Below, piece by piece: positions 11,061 through 23,152 of a DNA stretch of 64,000 nucleotides. Below the pieces are notes generated by a model, which was not told the DNA's origin, did not search any database, and saw only the letters and a list, made by a program, of their open reading frames with translations. Position numbers and translations under genes: made by a program. This stretch comes from Ceratotherium simum simum (Eukaryota > Chordata > Mammalia > Perissodactyla > Rhinocerotidae). Position 1 is the stretch's first letter; each line of letters begins with the position of its first letter. The DNA lies in assembly GCF_000283155.1 (NCBI RefSeq), contig NW_004454178.1, positions 28,102,271 to 28,166,270 of the forward strand, given 5' to 3'.

Positions 11061-14000
11061 GTTTTTGCAAATGAGGTTCCAGACTGATCAGTATTGGTTT
11101 CACTGACCTTTTGTAAAGGCCCGGTTTGGTTTTCCCAGGCAGGCTTCCCTTCTGAAAATGACAGTTGCCTGGCTTCAGGGCCATAGGGAGATGAGCAAGG
11201 TCCTGGCAAAGTATGTGGGCAGGGCACGGTGACAGACAGGTTTCCTTTTTTGTATGAGTTTTCACAAGTACACACAAGTAAGGACAGGGAAGCTGACCAG
11301 AACCCTTTCTGTTGACGAGGAAGAAAGAAAGGATTACCCAAGAGGCTAACTGCTCTGAGCGATTTACTGCTGAGCTGAGATACACTTCTCTTCTGCTTTT
11401 CCCTGATGCTAAGTTACAAACAAGGAAAGAAAAAATAGTGAGTTGATCGCCCAACTCCTAAAACTTATCAGAAATAGCAGGTTGCTTGTTTGGCTGCTGG
11501 TATCTGGCATATACCATATACAAACGTGGTGGGGAAATGGGGTGTGTAGTGAAACGGGGCCTCGTTCACTTGGTGTGTGTCCTTTTTGATGTGCCCTTGC
11601 TTGGGTGTGAGGAGACTTTGAAGGTCCTTCCCCTTAACAGAAGAGTATTTCACATTCATCTCTTCCTGCACTCACATCTCAGCACCTCCAAACCTCACTG
11701 GTTCCTCTGTTAGGAAGCACATTGCCGAGGCTATGTTCTCCGGCTGCCACCCACCTTCCCCTACTTGTGAGAGCCGCTTCAAGACACAGTTTTTCTTCTC
11801 CTGATGAATTCAGGGATTTAAGTGGGAACTAGCAGAACAGATGCCTAAGTGAATCTGTCTGTAGTTAGGACTCTTCCACTTTTAAACCTCATCTGATCAT
11901 GCCGAGCTGCTGCTACCGTTACATTCCAGTCATTGTGCTGCCAGCTTGCGCTCGGACAAATTGCAGGAGGACCGCTGTGGATTTGGCTTTTTTCTCCCCA
12001 GTTTTGGAACTCTTCTTTCCAGGCTAAAGATGTTAAGGCTGTGAAGACATGGGCATTTTCCAGGGTCTACCCACTGAATTATTCAGGGTCCAGTCAGGAG
12101 ACAAAATACACCAGTAATTTGAACTGGGAAATGTAATAGAAGTAATTATTGACTAGTAACAGGGATTAGCTACTGAGGGGGAAGGGAGAACACTAAAGAA
12201 TACAGGAACAGGAGACGCAGTGAGCAGCTGCCAACTCAGACTTGGAAGAGGCCTCCTCCCCCAAGGAGGTTCAGACCCACAGATGGTGGAGAGGCTAAGA
12301 CACCACGGGCACAGCCTGGCAGGCAGGAAACTGCCCACTGGACTGAAGTGGAGGGAGAGTCACAGGCAGGGAGAAGGACTCACGGGGTCTCCTGCACACA
12401 ACCAGCAAGGAAGCTACCTGCTGGCAGTTTGTGCCGTAGCAGCGAGAAAGCTAAAAAAATCCCAGAAATAGGAAGAGAAGTCCCTTCTTTGTGTGGTATC
12501 CCCCAGCACACTTTACTGACAAGGCCAGCTCCTAAAAGAGAAATGTCTACAGGGTCCTCACCCACTATCACAAAGCAAGGCAAAGGAGGGTGGGTTTGGA
12601 GCACAGAGGCAATAAATAGATAACTAGCTCACCCATATTAACAGGATCAAATGTGGGGATTTTAAGTTGTCCTGTTTCCCTGAGTGGTTGAAGAGAAACT
12701 ATTGTAGAAAGAGCTAGGGGACCAATGGATCCATTGATACATATGCTCGTTTTATGCCCACATCTTATGGTAGAGATGACTTATGTGCAAGATAATCTCT
12801 TTAGTCTGAGAACACTGAATGCATGGGATACATTTCTGCTCTGTGATATAGAATCCCTTCCCTGATAAGCAGAAGTAGCAGTTATGTCCTTATGCTCTCA
12901 AATTTAACACAAGTCCTTATGGCTTTCAGTGCAGTTTGGAGTAGATCTTTGGTGTATAGTATTTTAGGAATATGTGGGAACCTAAGATTTGAAAGTGTGC
13001 CAGAGCGAGAATGAAATGCCTATCAAAAATGTTGGTGACCTTTCAAAGAATCTAGAATGAATGTAGCTACAGTTTCCTGTGAGCTCTCAAAGATTATTTT
13101 CATTACACAGTATAATATTATAAAAGGAAATTTGGGGTTGATCTAATTATTAAGAAAAATCTTAAGTAATGAAACTAAAAGTAGAGAGATGAATTCTATA
13201 ATAGGAGTAGGCGTCTAGATAGATGGAAGAGTTATAATCTGGCAAATGAACTGTAAATGGGCACATGAAACAAACAAGTTGAAGGATGAAATCAAACTTA
13301 TTCAATAAGAATTTTCCCACACTCCTTAAGACAAAGAATAAAGAAGTACTTTGTTAGCTAAGCTTTTGTAGCCCATTCCCATCCAGACAAAATCTTTAAT
13401 GGTACTTTTGTCAATGTAAATTTTTGACAATATGCTTTATGTCTAAGCTTGGGGAAGAACTTGAACGCCATGACCAACTGGAAAAATGGAAACACTGAAT
13501 AAAAAATTTTAGTTTTTAACCTGTATTTTGTATATTATGTTCTTAATGCTGTTTCTCCTCCAGCCTAGTATTTGAAACACAGTTCTGATTTGGGTGGCTG
13601 CTTACTTCAGTGGGAAATGGTTTTCTTCCATTGTGAATATCTGTTGATGAGCCCAGTGCTCAAGTGTCTGTAAGGCCTTTCCAGTATAGTTCAGGGAGAG
13701 CTCATTTCATCCGAGCAGTTGCTACCTTGGGAACATGCAGTGGGTGCTACAGTCCAACTGACTGGTGAATTTCTGTATTTTTAGGAACAGAAGGTAAATT
13801 TTAAGTATAGAAGATGTGAGAGGGTAGAAATGGACATGTGACAGATACAAGTGACACTGAGAACAGAGCCAACTATGACATTTAATGAGCTACTGTCCTG
13901 GTCCTGATGCCCCTATAAAAATTAAGAGGAATTACCTGTGAAGAATTATTTTGGCAAGTAATGTTGAAAAATACTCTTAAAGTTTGGTATCTTTAAAATA

Positions 14001-14180
14001 CATTATAGAAAAGATAGTGAGTTTTCACATGTTTACATACATGTTGGCAAAAGAAAGAAATTATTGGATGCCATTTTGAGTAACGTGCCCCCATCGTAGA
14101 ATCCAGGCCTCTCCATCTCGTCTTTTCTTTCTTGTTCTAGGTAGATGAAACAGTCTCCTCTTTTTAGACACTTACCAAGA
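11061..14180. other. Non-coding stretch without recognised gene
   Basis: No exon with FARP2 similarity and no SINE in about 3 kb. The part at about 12075-12630 has the texture of an old interspersed repeat, but I cannot name it. Confidence 0.4.
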
Positions 14181-14191
14181 AGATACTTTGC

Positions 14192-14428
14192 GGGACTGGC
14201 CCCGTGGTGTAGCGGTTAAGTGCGCACGCTCCGCTGCTGGCAGCCTGGGTTCGGATCCTGGGCACGCACTGACGCACCGCTTGTCAGGCCATGCTGTGGC
14301 GGCGTCCCATATAAAGTGGAGGAAGATGAGCACAGATGTTAGCCCAGGGCCAGTCTTCCTCAGCAAAAAGAGGAGGATTGGCATGGATGTTAGCTCAGAG
14401 CTGATCTTCCTCACAAAAAAAAAAAAGG
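14192..14428 (+). mobile_element. ERE SINE
   Basis: Sense ERE from gggactggccccgtggtgtag through 'ataaagtggaggaagatgagc' to a poly(A) tail. The target duplication agatactttgc is at 14181-14191 and 14429-14439. Confidence 0.95.
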
Positions 14429-14589
14429 AGATACTTTGCACACTTGATGAACACACAGTCCTAGATGAACTGTGCTCAGGAGGGGTGTGAGCTCTCTCTC
14501 TGCACAGATAAAAGGTGTTTTGTGGTGATTCTGACACGGTTCTGTATGTGCAGACAGTGCATCCCAGCTTTGGACTTCGAAACCATCAT

Positions 14590-14757
14590 GTGCCAGATAT
14601 CATGCAGAGCAGTTTTCACACATTGTTCCATTACATCCCCATAAAACCCTCAGGGTAAGAATTGTATTTATTTTTCAAATGAGGAAAACCCAGGCTCAGC
14701 ATACCTATCAAGTGGAAAACCAGGATTCCAACTCCAAAGCCTGTACTCTTATGACTG
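14590..14757 (+). mobile_element. MIR SINE remnant
   Basis: MIR-like order of blocks: 'gtgccagatatcatgcagagc', 'ttccattacatccccataaaac', 'tttcaaatgaggaaaacccaggc', 'ggattccaactccaaagcctg', 'ctcttatgactgta'. Confidence 0.65.
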
Positions 14758-15726
14758 TAGGATGAAAGTTGTTCCTTGTGATGAAACCAAGGAGCCGGGA
14801 AGTACCCGGAGAAAATACCTGATTTCTCTTTTACTTTGAGCAGAGAATGACTGAGCCTTGGTCAGGTGATTGTCTCTGCTATTTTGGAGGTGATTAGGCA
14901 ACACACCAAAATTATATTTCATCATCTTGACCATCAGTGCTTCCTTATATTTAGCTATAATCTAAACTGTTAAAATTAAACTGTTTCTTCTAGTTTAGTC
15001 GTCTTAGGTTTGGAAAATAAATGGTCAACATCTTTCTAAAATCCTTGACATACTTGGAAACTGTGAGGGCCTGAGGGCAGCCAGGAGTGGTCTAGAGACT
15101 GCATGGCTGCTCTGCCTCCTGCTTCACTTTCCGCATTTGGAGAACCTTTCTTGGCACGCGGCCTGCATTGTACCTCACACATTCCTGTTACTTTTGTTTG
15201 TGATGAATTGTCCCATCTTTTAATAAGTTATGTTGGATTGGACTCAATATTTATGGTCATAACAGAAGATTTTTTCCCAGTTATTAAGTGATTTGTTTAT
15301 TCATTTACAAACATCTGAGCACCTACCAGGTAAACAACTCTGTGGGCCGAAGAACCTCCCGACTGTTTTTTTATCATTTGAGTTGAAGTATCAAGAACCA
15401 CCAAGCATTTTGTCCTCAAGGAGAACTCGTTCTGTTGCAAGTCTCTACATGTCTGGTGATTTGTTAATTATTGAACAAAATTCAAAATATGGTTTTTGTT
15501 CTTCTAAAACATATGGTCTAAGAAATTATGTCTCTTTTGTGTTCAGTACTTTGAAAAATGATTTGTGTATAAACTAAACTGGATGGGTGTGTGTTTTGGT
15601 GTCATGCTGTCATAGAGAGCAGCGTTTTGATCTCTGGATAACTGAATTTGCATATGGTGATCCACTTTAAGTGAGTAAATTCCACTGTGGAGGTACTGTA
15701 CTGGACGTATATTTTTCGGGTATGTT
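14758..15726. other. Non-coding stretch, nothing recognised
   Basis: AT-rich sequence with short frames only. The 94-codon frame at 15293-15577 has no family I recognise. Confidence 0.4.
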
Positions 15727-15740
15727 CTGTTCTGACCATT

Positions 15741-15958
15741 TTATAATTTTTTAAATAATTTTATTTATTTATTTATTTTCCCCCAAAGCCCCAGTAGATA
15801 GTTGTATGTCATATAGCTGCACATCCTTCTAGTCGCTGTATGTGGGATGCGGCCTCAGCATGGCCGGAGAAGCGGTGCGTCGCTGCACACCCGGGATCCG
15901 AACCCCAGCCTCCAGCAGCGGAGCACGTGCACCTAACCGCTAAGCCATGGGGCCGGCC
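15741..15958 (-). mobile_element. ERE SINE
   Basis: Antisense ERE of the 'aagccccagtagatagttg' type. A perfect 14-bp target duplication (ctgttctgaccatt) is at 15727-15740 and 15959-15972. Confidence 0.95.
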
Positions 15959-16234
15959 CTGTTCTGACCATTGTAAAAGGGACCTTGACAAACTAGATTG
16001 TGTCTGGAGGAGACTGATCAGATGAGGAGATACGTAGGTGGAGATTGGAGAGACATTTGGGCCAAAGGCTAGGAATTCTTTTTAAACAGAACTATCCAGG
16101 AATAGAACCAGCTGCCTTGCACGTTGTGAGTCCTGAGGTTATCAAGCAGCAGTTAAGTTGACACCTCAGAGATTTACTAGAGGAATTAGTGTAAAACTAA
16201 TGAAAGATCAGTTTTCATGAACTCTAAAGGCTTT

Positions 16235-17847
16235 TTTACCTCTTACTTTCCTTGTACTTTCTTATTGAGGTGTAACCTACACAGTAAAATGCACAAACCT
16301 TCCATACACAGCTGGATGAATTTTACATATGTGTGCACCCACGTACTACCACCTAGATGAAGATGTACAACTTGTGCCCTCCCAGTCAATTACAACCCTC
16401 CAAAAGTAGCCACTATCTTGATCTTTAATACCATAAAATGCTTTTAGCAGATCTTGAATTTCATATAAATGTAATCATAAAGTGTATATTCTGTGGGATT
16501 TATCAATGTTGTTGCTGTTGGCAGTGGTTTCTTTGTTTTTTCATTGCTGGGTCATATTCCGTTGTATAAACAAATATGGATATTATTTATCCATCCTGTT
16601 TGACATTTCAGCTGTTTTCAGTTTTTGCCTGCTATAAATAAATCTGCTGTGCATTGCTGAACATGGCTTTTGGTGTATGTAAACAGACGTTTCTGTTGAG
16701 CATATACCCAGGACTGGAATTGCTGGGTCATAGGGTATATGTATTTATAGCTTTAGTAGATGCTGTCAATCATTTTTCCAAAAAGATTGTACCGATTTAT
16801 AGTCCCACCAACAATGAGTGAGACTTCCAGTTGCTCCACGTTCTTGCCAACACTCAGTATTATCAGTCCTTTTATTTTTAGCCATCCTAGAGGGAGTCTT
16901 GTGGTATCTCATTGTGGTTTTGATTTGTGTTTCTCTGATGTCATATTGTGCAACTTTTCTTACTGTTTATCAGCCATTTAGATATTCTCTTTTGTAAAGT
17001 GCCATTCAAGTCTTTTTGCCTGCTTTTCTTTAATTACATTGTCTTTTCCTTATGAGTTGTAGATCTTTATATATATATATATTGGCTGTCTGACTTTTGT
17101 TGGATTTTTGTATTGCAAATACCTTCTAGTTTATGACTTGTCTTTTTCCTGTCTTAACAGTGTCTTTTGATGTACAGAAGTTTGTAATTTTCAGGTAGTT
17201 CAATTTATCAATCATTCTTTTATGGTCAGTGCTTTTTGTGTCCTGTTTGAGAAATATTTACCTACCCCAAGCTTTATCATTTTACTTTTCCATGATTCGT
17301 GTTGAATTAATATTTGTGTATGGTGTGAGGTAGGGGTCAGTATTCATTTTTTTCCATGTGGATATTCACTTCCCTCAGTATCATTTGTTGAAAAGACCAT
17401 CCTTCCTGCACTCAATTACAGTAGTGCCTTTGCTGCAAATCAGATGACTGTGCATGTATGGATCTGTTTCTGGACTCTCTTGTGTTCCACCGGTCTGTTT
17501 TTGCACCAATACCATACTGTCTTAATTACTGTAGCTTTAGAATAAGTCTTGATATCTGAAAGTGTAAGTCTTCCAACTTTGTTTTTCTTCAATGTTGTCT
17601 TTGCTTTGAGGTCTTTGGTATCAATATAATTTTGAATCTGCTTGTCAGTTTCCACAAACACAAGCTTCTGGGATTTTAACTGGAACTGCATTGAATCTAT
17701 AGATCACATGGGGAGAACTAACATCTTATATGGAGGTGTATACCATATGCATAGTGGGAAAGATATTGAATATATCGCTTCTTACATTATTTTAGCTTTT
17801 CTCAGCAATGTTTTATAATTTTTGGTATAGCAGACTTCTAGATCTTT
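16235..17847 (-). mobile_element. L1M element, antisense, ORF2 3' part
   Basis: Long antisense L1 fragment running from 'attgaggtgtaacctacacag' through 'tatacccaggactggaattgc', 'gttgtagatctttatatat', 'tgtgaggtaggggtcag' and 'ggaactgcattgaatctatag'. It is interrupted at 17848 by an ERE and resumes at 18064. Reading frames are broken. Confidence 0.88.
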
Positions 17848-18063
17848 TTTTTTTTTTTTTTTATAATTTTATTTATTTATTTTTTTCCCCCAAAGCCCCA
17901 GTGGATAGTTGTACGTCGTAGTTGCACATCCTTCTAGTTGCTGTATGTGGGACGCGGCCTCGGCATGGCCCGACAAGTGGTGCGTCGGTGCGCACCTGGG
18001 ATCCGAACCCGGGCCGCCAGCAGCGGAGCGCACGCACTTAACCACTAAGCCACGGGGCCGGCC
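17848..18063 (-). mobile_element. ERE SINE nested in L1
   Basis: Antisense ERE with a long T tract as tail. The target duplication ctagatcttt is at 17838-17847 and 18064-18073, inside antisense L1 ORF2 sequence. Confidence 0.95.
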
Positions 18064-18290
18064 CTAGATCTTTCAATTTATTCCTAGGTATTTGATTTTC
18101 TTTGCCATTGTAAATGGCATTTTTTTATATTTCACTTTATAGTTTATTATTAGTTTATAGAAATAGTTGCTTTTTGTGTATTGACTTTATACCCTGTGAC
18201 CTTGCTAAATTCATTTATTAATTCCAATAGTTTATATGTAGATTCTTTTGTTTTCAGCTGCCAAGATTCTGTATTTTTAAGTTTTCTTAA
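18064..18290 (-). mobile_element. L1M element, continuation
   Basis: Resumes with 'caatttattcctaggtatttg', 'ttgccattgtaaatggc' and 'accctgtgaccttgctaaatt', which is antisense ORF2. Confidence 0.85.
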
Positions 18291-18698
18291 CTTTTTATTT
18301 TGAAGCATTCTCAAACTTACAGAAAAGATGCAAAAATAATACAAAGAATTTTTTTTCCTGAGTTGAGAGTGAGTTGCCAACACTATGCCCCAACACCTTT
18401 ACACTTGAAATGTATTTTCTACAAACAAGGAGGTTTTTCATCAGTATAATTCAGGACATTAACACAGGTCCATTCCTTCTGTCTGGTCCCCAGGCCCCAT
18501 TCAGGTTGCCCCATTGGTCCCACTAGTGTCCTATTATAACAAATGACACAGTCCACAGTCATGTCTCTCTGGTCTCTAACCTGTGACTTTCATGACCTTG
18601 ACATTTCTGAAGATCACAACAGTTATTTTGTAGACGAGTCTCAGGTTGACTTTGCTGTTTCCTCATGACTGGATTCTGGTTGTGCATCTTGGGCAGAG
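18291..18698 (-). mobile_element. L1ME-type 3' end, interrupted by a MaLR LTR
   Basis: Antisense L1ME/HAL1-like 3'UTR. It starts 'tattttgaagcattctcaaac' and continues 'acagaaaagatgcaaaaat', 'atgaccttgacatttctg', 'cctcatgactggattctgg'. It resumes at 19344. Confidence 0.75.
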
Positions 18699-18854
18699 TG
18701 CCATGGCCTGAATGTTTGTATCCCCCAAGTTCATGTGTTGAAACCCAACCCCCACTGTGATGGTATTAGGAGGTGTGGGGCCTTTAAGAGGTGATTAGGT
18801 CATAAGGGTGGAGCCCTTGTGATTAGGATTAGTGCCCATAGAAAAGAGACGCCA

Positions 18855-18999
18855 GGGGCCGTGCGCTCCGCTGCTGGCAGCCTGGGTTCAGATCCCGGGC
18901 ATACACCGATGCACTGCTTGTGAGGCCATGCTGTGGCAGCGTCCCATATAAAGTGGAGGAAGATGGGCACAGATGTTAGCCCAGGGCCAGTCTTCCTCA
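18855..18999 (+). mobile_element. ERE SINE nested in MaLR LTR, runs into gap
   Basis: Sense ERE beginning ggggccgtgcgctccgctg. Compared with other copies, about 25-30 bp between the ggccg head and tgcgctcc are missing. The visible part stops at 'ccagtcttcctca', where the assembly gap begins. Confidence 0.88.
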
Positions 19000-19209
19000 N
19001 NNNNNNNNNNNNNNNNNNNNNNNNNNNNNNNNNNNNNNNNNNNNNNNNNNNNNNNNNNNNNNNNNNNNNNNNNNNNNNNNNNNNNNNNNNNNNNNNNNNN
19101 NNNNNNNNNNNNNNNNNNNNNNNNNNNNNNNNNNNNNNNNNNNNNNNNNNNNNNNNNNNNNNNNNNNNNNNNNNNNNNNNNNNNNNNNNNNNNNNNNNNN
19201 NNNNNNNNN
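19000..19209. other. Assembly gap (210 N)
   Basis: Run of N. It must contain the 3' part of the ERE at 18855 and about 100 bp of the middle of the MaLR LTR. Confidence 0.99.
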
Positions 19210-19343
19210 AGCAGTCCCTCACCGACTCTGAATCTGCCGATGTCTTGATCTTGGACTTCCAAGCCTGCAGAACTGTGAGAAAGAAATTTCTGTTGTCTAT
19301 AAGCCACCCAGTCTATGTCATAGCAGCCCAGACAGCTAAGACA

Positions 19344-19870
19344 CAGGGATGGCGCAGAAGGAATGCTGGGTTCTCCCTGCGTCCTGTTACATGGTGTACA
19401 ATTTCACCGTGTCCCATTTCTAGTGATGTTCACTTGGACCACTTGATTGAGGTGAGATCTGCCAGGCTTCTCCACAGTGAAGTTACTCTGTGTCCCTCTG
19501 TCATTAATAAGGGTTTTGTGAGGAGGTTCTTTGAAACATGTAAATATCTCATTGTTCATCAAAGTTTCATATTTTTCATTTATCTATATCAGTATGGACT
19601 CGTGAATTCCTGTTCTGTTCAGTGTGTTCCCACCCATCATTTCATTATTTCCTTTGATGCTGAGTTTCTCCCAGATTTAACCAGTGGGAACTGCGTCTGT
19701 GTCCTTTTGACATGTCTCCATTATTCTGTGACCACTTCCTTACTTTCTGGCACAAAATATTCTGGGTTCATTTTACTCTCTCCCTGCCCCAGAATTGGCA
19801 TGAGCCCTTTCTCCAAGGAAGATATGTGTGGGAGGTGTGCTCCTTACTTTCTGAGTCTTGCTGATCCCAG
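19344..19870 (-). mobile_element. L1ME-type 3' end, continuation
   Basis: Resumes the interrupted L1ME sequence: 'gatgttcacttggaccacttg', 'gccaggcttctccacagtg', 'attaataagggttttgtgag'. Confidence 0.75.
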
Positions 19871-20109
19871 GACCTCTCAGTAGACAGAGCTCGGGGCTGT
19901 GGCCCTCGATGCCAGGCCACCCTCCTACATAGACATATTCCCTATTGCTGCTCTGACATCCTACTCTGGGCTGCTGTCTCTGTTGACATTACCCCCTCCA
20001 GACCTACCCACCCCTTCACTAAGGGATAACCCCTCACCCAACCTGGGTTTCAACATCCTGCACTTGGTCCTTGGGTACAAATTGCCCCTCTCCCGTACTC
20101 AGCCTACTT

Positions 20110-20584
20110 TTTTATTTTTAAAAAATTATGTAAATTAAAAAAAATAGATTAGTACATGCTCATGATACAAATTTCAAAAATATAGGATATGTAATCACAT
20201 GGTTCAATTCTCAGGAACCAACCACCATTCCTAGTTACTGTGCTCCTTCCAGAGAGTCTATACATTTACCTACATACATATATATTATATTCTCCCATGC
20301 AGATGGTAGCATAGACGTTGTTCTGCCCCTTGCTTTTTTCTCTTAACAGTATATCTTGGAAGTCTTTCCATTTTAGTGCATAGGGAGCTGCCTCAGTCTA
20401 ATTCTGTGTGCCTCGAATGTCATTGGATGTGCCACAATGTATTAATCTGTCCTGTACTGGTAGATTTAGGGTATGTTTAATCGTTTGCTATTAGAAGCAT
20501 TATTATAACAAATATTATTTTATATGCATGGTTTTGCACCTGTGAAATACTTCTTAGAAGTGGGATTTTTAAGCGACTGGTGTA
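20110..20584 (-). mobile_element. L1M fragment, antisense
   Basis: Antisense L1M: 'gtacatgctcatgatacaaat', 'tcttaacagtatatcttgg', 'cattattataacaaatatt'. Interrupted by the ERE at 20599. Confidence 0.7.
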
Positions 20585-20598
20585 GACATTCGAATTTT

Positions 20599-20889
20599 TT
20601 TTTTTTAATAGGACAGAGCTTCTTTTTTGGCGGCAGGGGGTGGGGTTGGGGAGAGATTGGCCCTGAGCTAACATCTGTTGCCAATCTTCCTCTTTTTCTT
20701 TTTTCTTCCCAAAACCCCAGTACATAGTTGTGTATCATAGTTGTAGAGTTGTAGCTCTTCTGTGTAGGACGCTGCCCCAGCATGGCTTGATGAGCGGTGA
20801 GTAGGTTCGTGCCCACGATCCGAACCAGCAAACCCGACCACTGAAGCAGAACACTCGAACTTAACCGCTACGCCACCAGGCCGGCCCCG
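20599..20889 (-). mobile_element. ERE SINE, older subfamily
   Basis: Antisense ERE of a more diverged type with 'ttgtagagttgtagctcttctg' and 'cagcatggcttgatgagcgg'. The target duplication gacattcgaatttt is at 20585-20598 and 20890-20903. Confidence 0.93.
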
Positions 20890-20903
20890 GACATTCGAAT
20901 TTT

Positions 20904-22900
20904 AAAGGTAGTTCCAACCTAGCCTTCACAGAGCTTGCACCAGTTTGCTCCCACCAGCCCCATGCTGGGAACACTCCGCCTGTTTCCCATGCTCCCTAAC
21001 ACAGTGTGCGTTCATACTCTGAGTTCTGCCAATCTGACAGACAGAAAACATGGAATCTTAGTTTAATTTTGCTTTGTATATCTCTAATTATGAGTCCAGT
21101 GAGCCTCTTTTTATGTGTTTAAACATTTAGGTTTCTGTTTTTGTGAACAGCTGTCCTTTTGCCCATTTTTCTACTCAGTTCATAATCTTTTTACTTACTG
21201 ACTTTTGCAGTTTGGTATATTTTAAAGAAATTAGCCCTTTGTGATATGAGCTATAAATGTTTTTTCTCTATTTGTCTTTGAAGAAGTCTTTTGACTTTAT
21301 AGTATTTCTTTTTGTGCAGACGTTTTTTATTTTTGTGTTGTTCAGTCTCAAGCCTCCTGGTATGGCCTTTATCTTCTGGAGTGTACTGAAACAAAAGTAC
21401 TTGTAGTACTTTGATGAGTAGATGTTTTTGTGTTTTAGATGTTTTACTCATCTTGAAATTATTATGTGAGGTACGGGTACAATCTTATTTTTTTCCAGAT
21501 GAAAATCCAACAGTATTTACTGAATAATCTGTTTTCCTCTCACTGATTGATTTGAAACATCATCTTTATCAGACACTCCAGTATTTCCTATTTGTGGGTA
21601 TATTTCTTCACCTCCCATTCTAGTCCATTGATTTGTCTGTGTGGACATGCACCAGTACCAAATGTTTTAATTACTGTGGTTTTTCAACAAATTGAATATC
21701 TGATAAGGCCCATCCTCCCCTGTTTTTCTTTTTCAGAATTTTCTTGGCCATTCTTACATTTAAAAAAATATATCAAGGAAGACAGCCACAGATGTTAGCT
21801 CAGGAGCCAATCTTCCTCACCAAAAAAAAAAATCAACGGTAGAATCAGCCTATCAGGTTCCTCAAAGAATCCTTTTGATACCTTGATTAGGACAGTGTGG
21901 AATCTGTGAGTTTATTCATGGAGGACTGATGTCTCTGTGGGGTATCTCTGTCCAAGAACATGGTATGCCTATCTCTTCACACCTCTTTTCTGCTCACCTT
22001 TTTCTCTTGCATGAAAAATTTCTCCACAAAGCTTTCTTTTATTAAGTTTATTACAAGATATTTCAGCTTGTTGTTGCTGTTACATATGTGGTTGTTTCTT
22101 CCTTTCTCTTCTGAAAATGGTGGTTAATTGTGTATGTGGAGGTTATTAATATCTGTATAATAATTTCCCCCCACCAGCTAACTGAATTCCATCTTTTTCG
22201 TAATAGTTTTCTGGTTGATGTTCTTGGATTTTCAAAGTAAATTATATCTGCGAACAATGATAGTTTTGCTTCCTCTTTTTCGATTTTTTGCCTCTCTTTT
22301 CTTTCTCTGTTTTGATGTCAGTGTTACGCAGTAGTGATGGAGTGTACTGTTGGGAGTGGCCTCCTCGTCTTGTTAGATGTTAAAGATTCACGTATCTTTT
22401 CCTTTTATTAAGAATTTGTATCAAGAGGGGAAATTGAATTTTATCGGATGCCTTCTCAGCATCTCAAATTCTGTGAATAATCCTAGGATTGTTTTTTCCG
22501 TACAGGTCTATTGATATGGTGTAGTAATAAACATTCTGGTATTATATTGAATTATCCTCTATCTTTTGACTAATTTTTCTTGGTTATGGTATATTTACTT
22601 TTAGTTGTTGGATTAGGTTTGCTGATATTTTAGGATATTTTCATTGATAACCATAAATGGAAATTTTTCTGTAGGGTATATGTGTATTTGTGGATTTGTT
22701 TGGTGTTTGGGGGTTCTTTTCTATAAAACAGATTTAGAAGGAATTCCCCCCCCACCGCCGTGCTTTGGATTAATTTAAATAGCTTTGGAAATGTCTGTTC
22801 CCACATGGTTTGTGAAAACACTGATTCTGGTGGTTTTTCTAGGAGTTGAGTATGTATTTCAGGTGACACAGAGAATACAAAATTCCTTTTGTTAGCTGAA
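20904..22900 (-). mobile_element. L1M element, antisense
   Basis: Continuation of antisense L1: 'ttttgcccatttttctactc', 'tttcttggccattcttac', 'ggtggttaattgtgtatgtg', 'tattgatatggtgtagtaa'. Frames are degraded. A partial ERE lies at 21772-21832. Confidence 0.75.
21772..21832 (+). mobile_element. ERE SINE 3' fragment
   Basis: Only the ERE tail module is present: 'caaggaagacagccacagatg', 'ttagctcaggagccaatc' and poly(A). It is a 5'-truncated copy inside L1. Confidence 0.75.
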
Positions 22901-22973
22901 TATAGAATAGTTGACTTGGGAAAACTTTTTTAGTTTAGTAAAATTTACTCCAATTCAGGAAGTTAAACACACT

Positions 22974-23152
22974 TACATACGCATGTATATATGTGTATCC
23001 ATTCATGTGTATATGTGTGTGTCCATACAGGTGTGTATATATGTATATCCGTTCATGTATATATGTGTCTATCCACGTGTGTGTATATATGTATATCCAT
23101 TCATATGTGTGTATCCATACATATATGTGTATATAGACACAAATACATGTGT
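22974..23152. repeat. Degenerate minisatellite, unit about 22-26 bp
   Basis: About six or seven imperfect units of the form 'tatatgtgtatccattcatg', alternating with a 'gtgtccatacaggtg' variant. Confidence 0.8.

Larger units (their letters stand above)
18699..19343 (+). mobile_element. MaLR LTR (MST/MLT1-like), solo, with ERE and gap inside
   Basis: An old retrovirus-like long terminal repeat of the ERVL-MaLR superfamily in sense orientation. Recognised by 'ggcctgaatgtttgtatcccc', 'tggtattaggaggtgtgggg', 'ggtgattaggtcataagggtgg' and the end block 'gaactgtgagaaagaaatttc', 'tataagccacccagtctatg'. A 5-bp imperfect target duplication (cagag at 18694-18698, caggg at 19344-19348) frames it. It contains no protein-coding part. 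An ERE and an assembly gap lie inside. Confidence 0.85.

Noticed and set aside
10700..11341. 213-codon minus-strand frame
   Set aside because: Most of it is translated ERE SINE ([19 protein letters not shown] text recurs in many other SINE-derived frames of this window).
18933..19883. 316-codon plus-strand frame
   Set aside because: It spans the N gap, and the readable parts are ERE, MaLR LTR and L1ME sequence.
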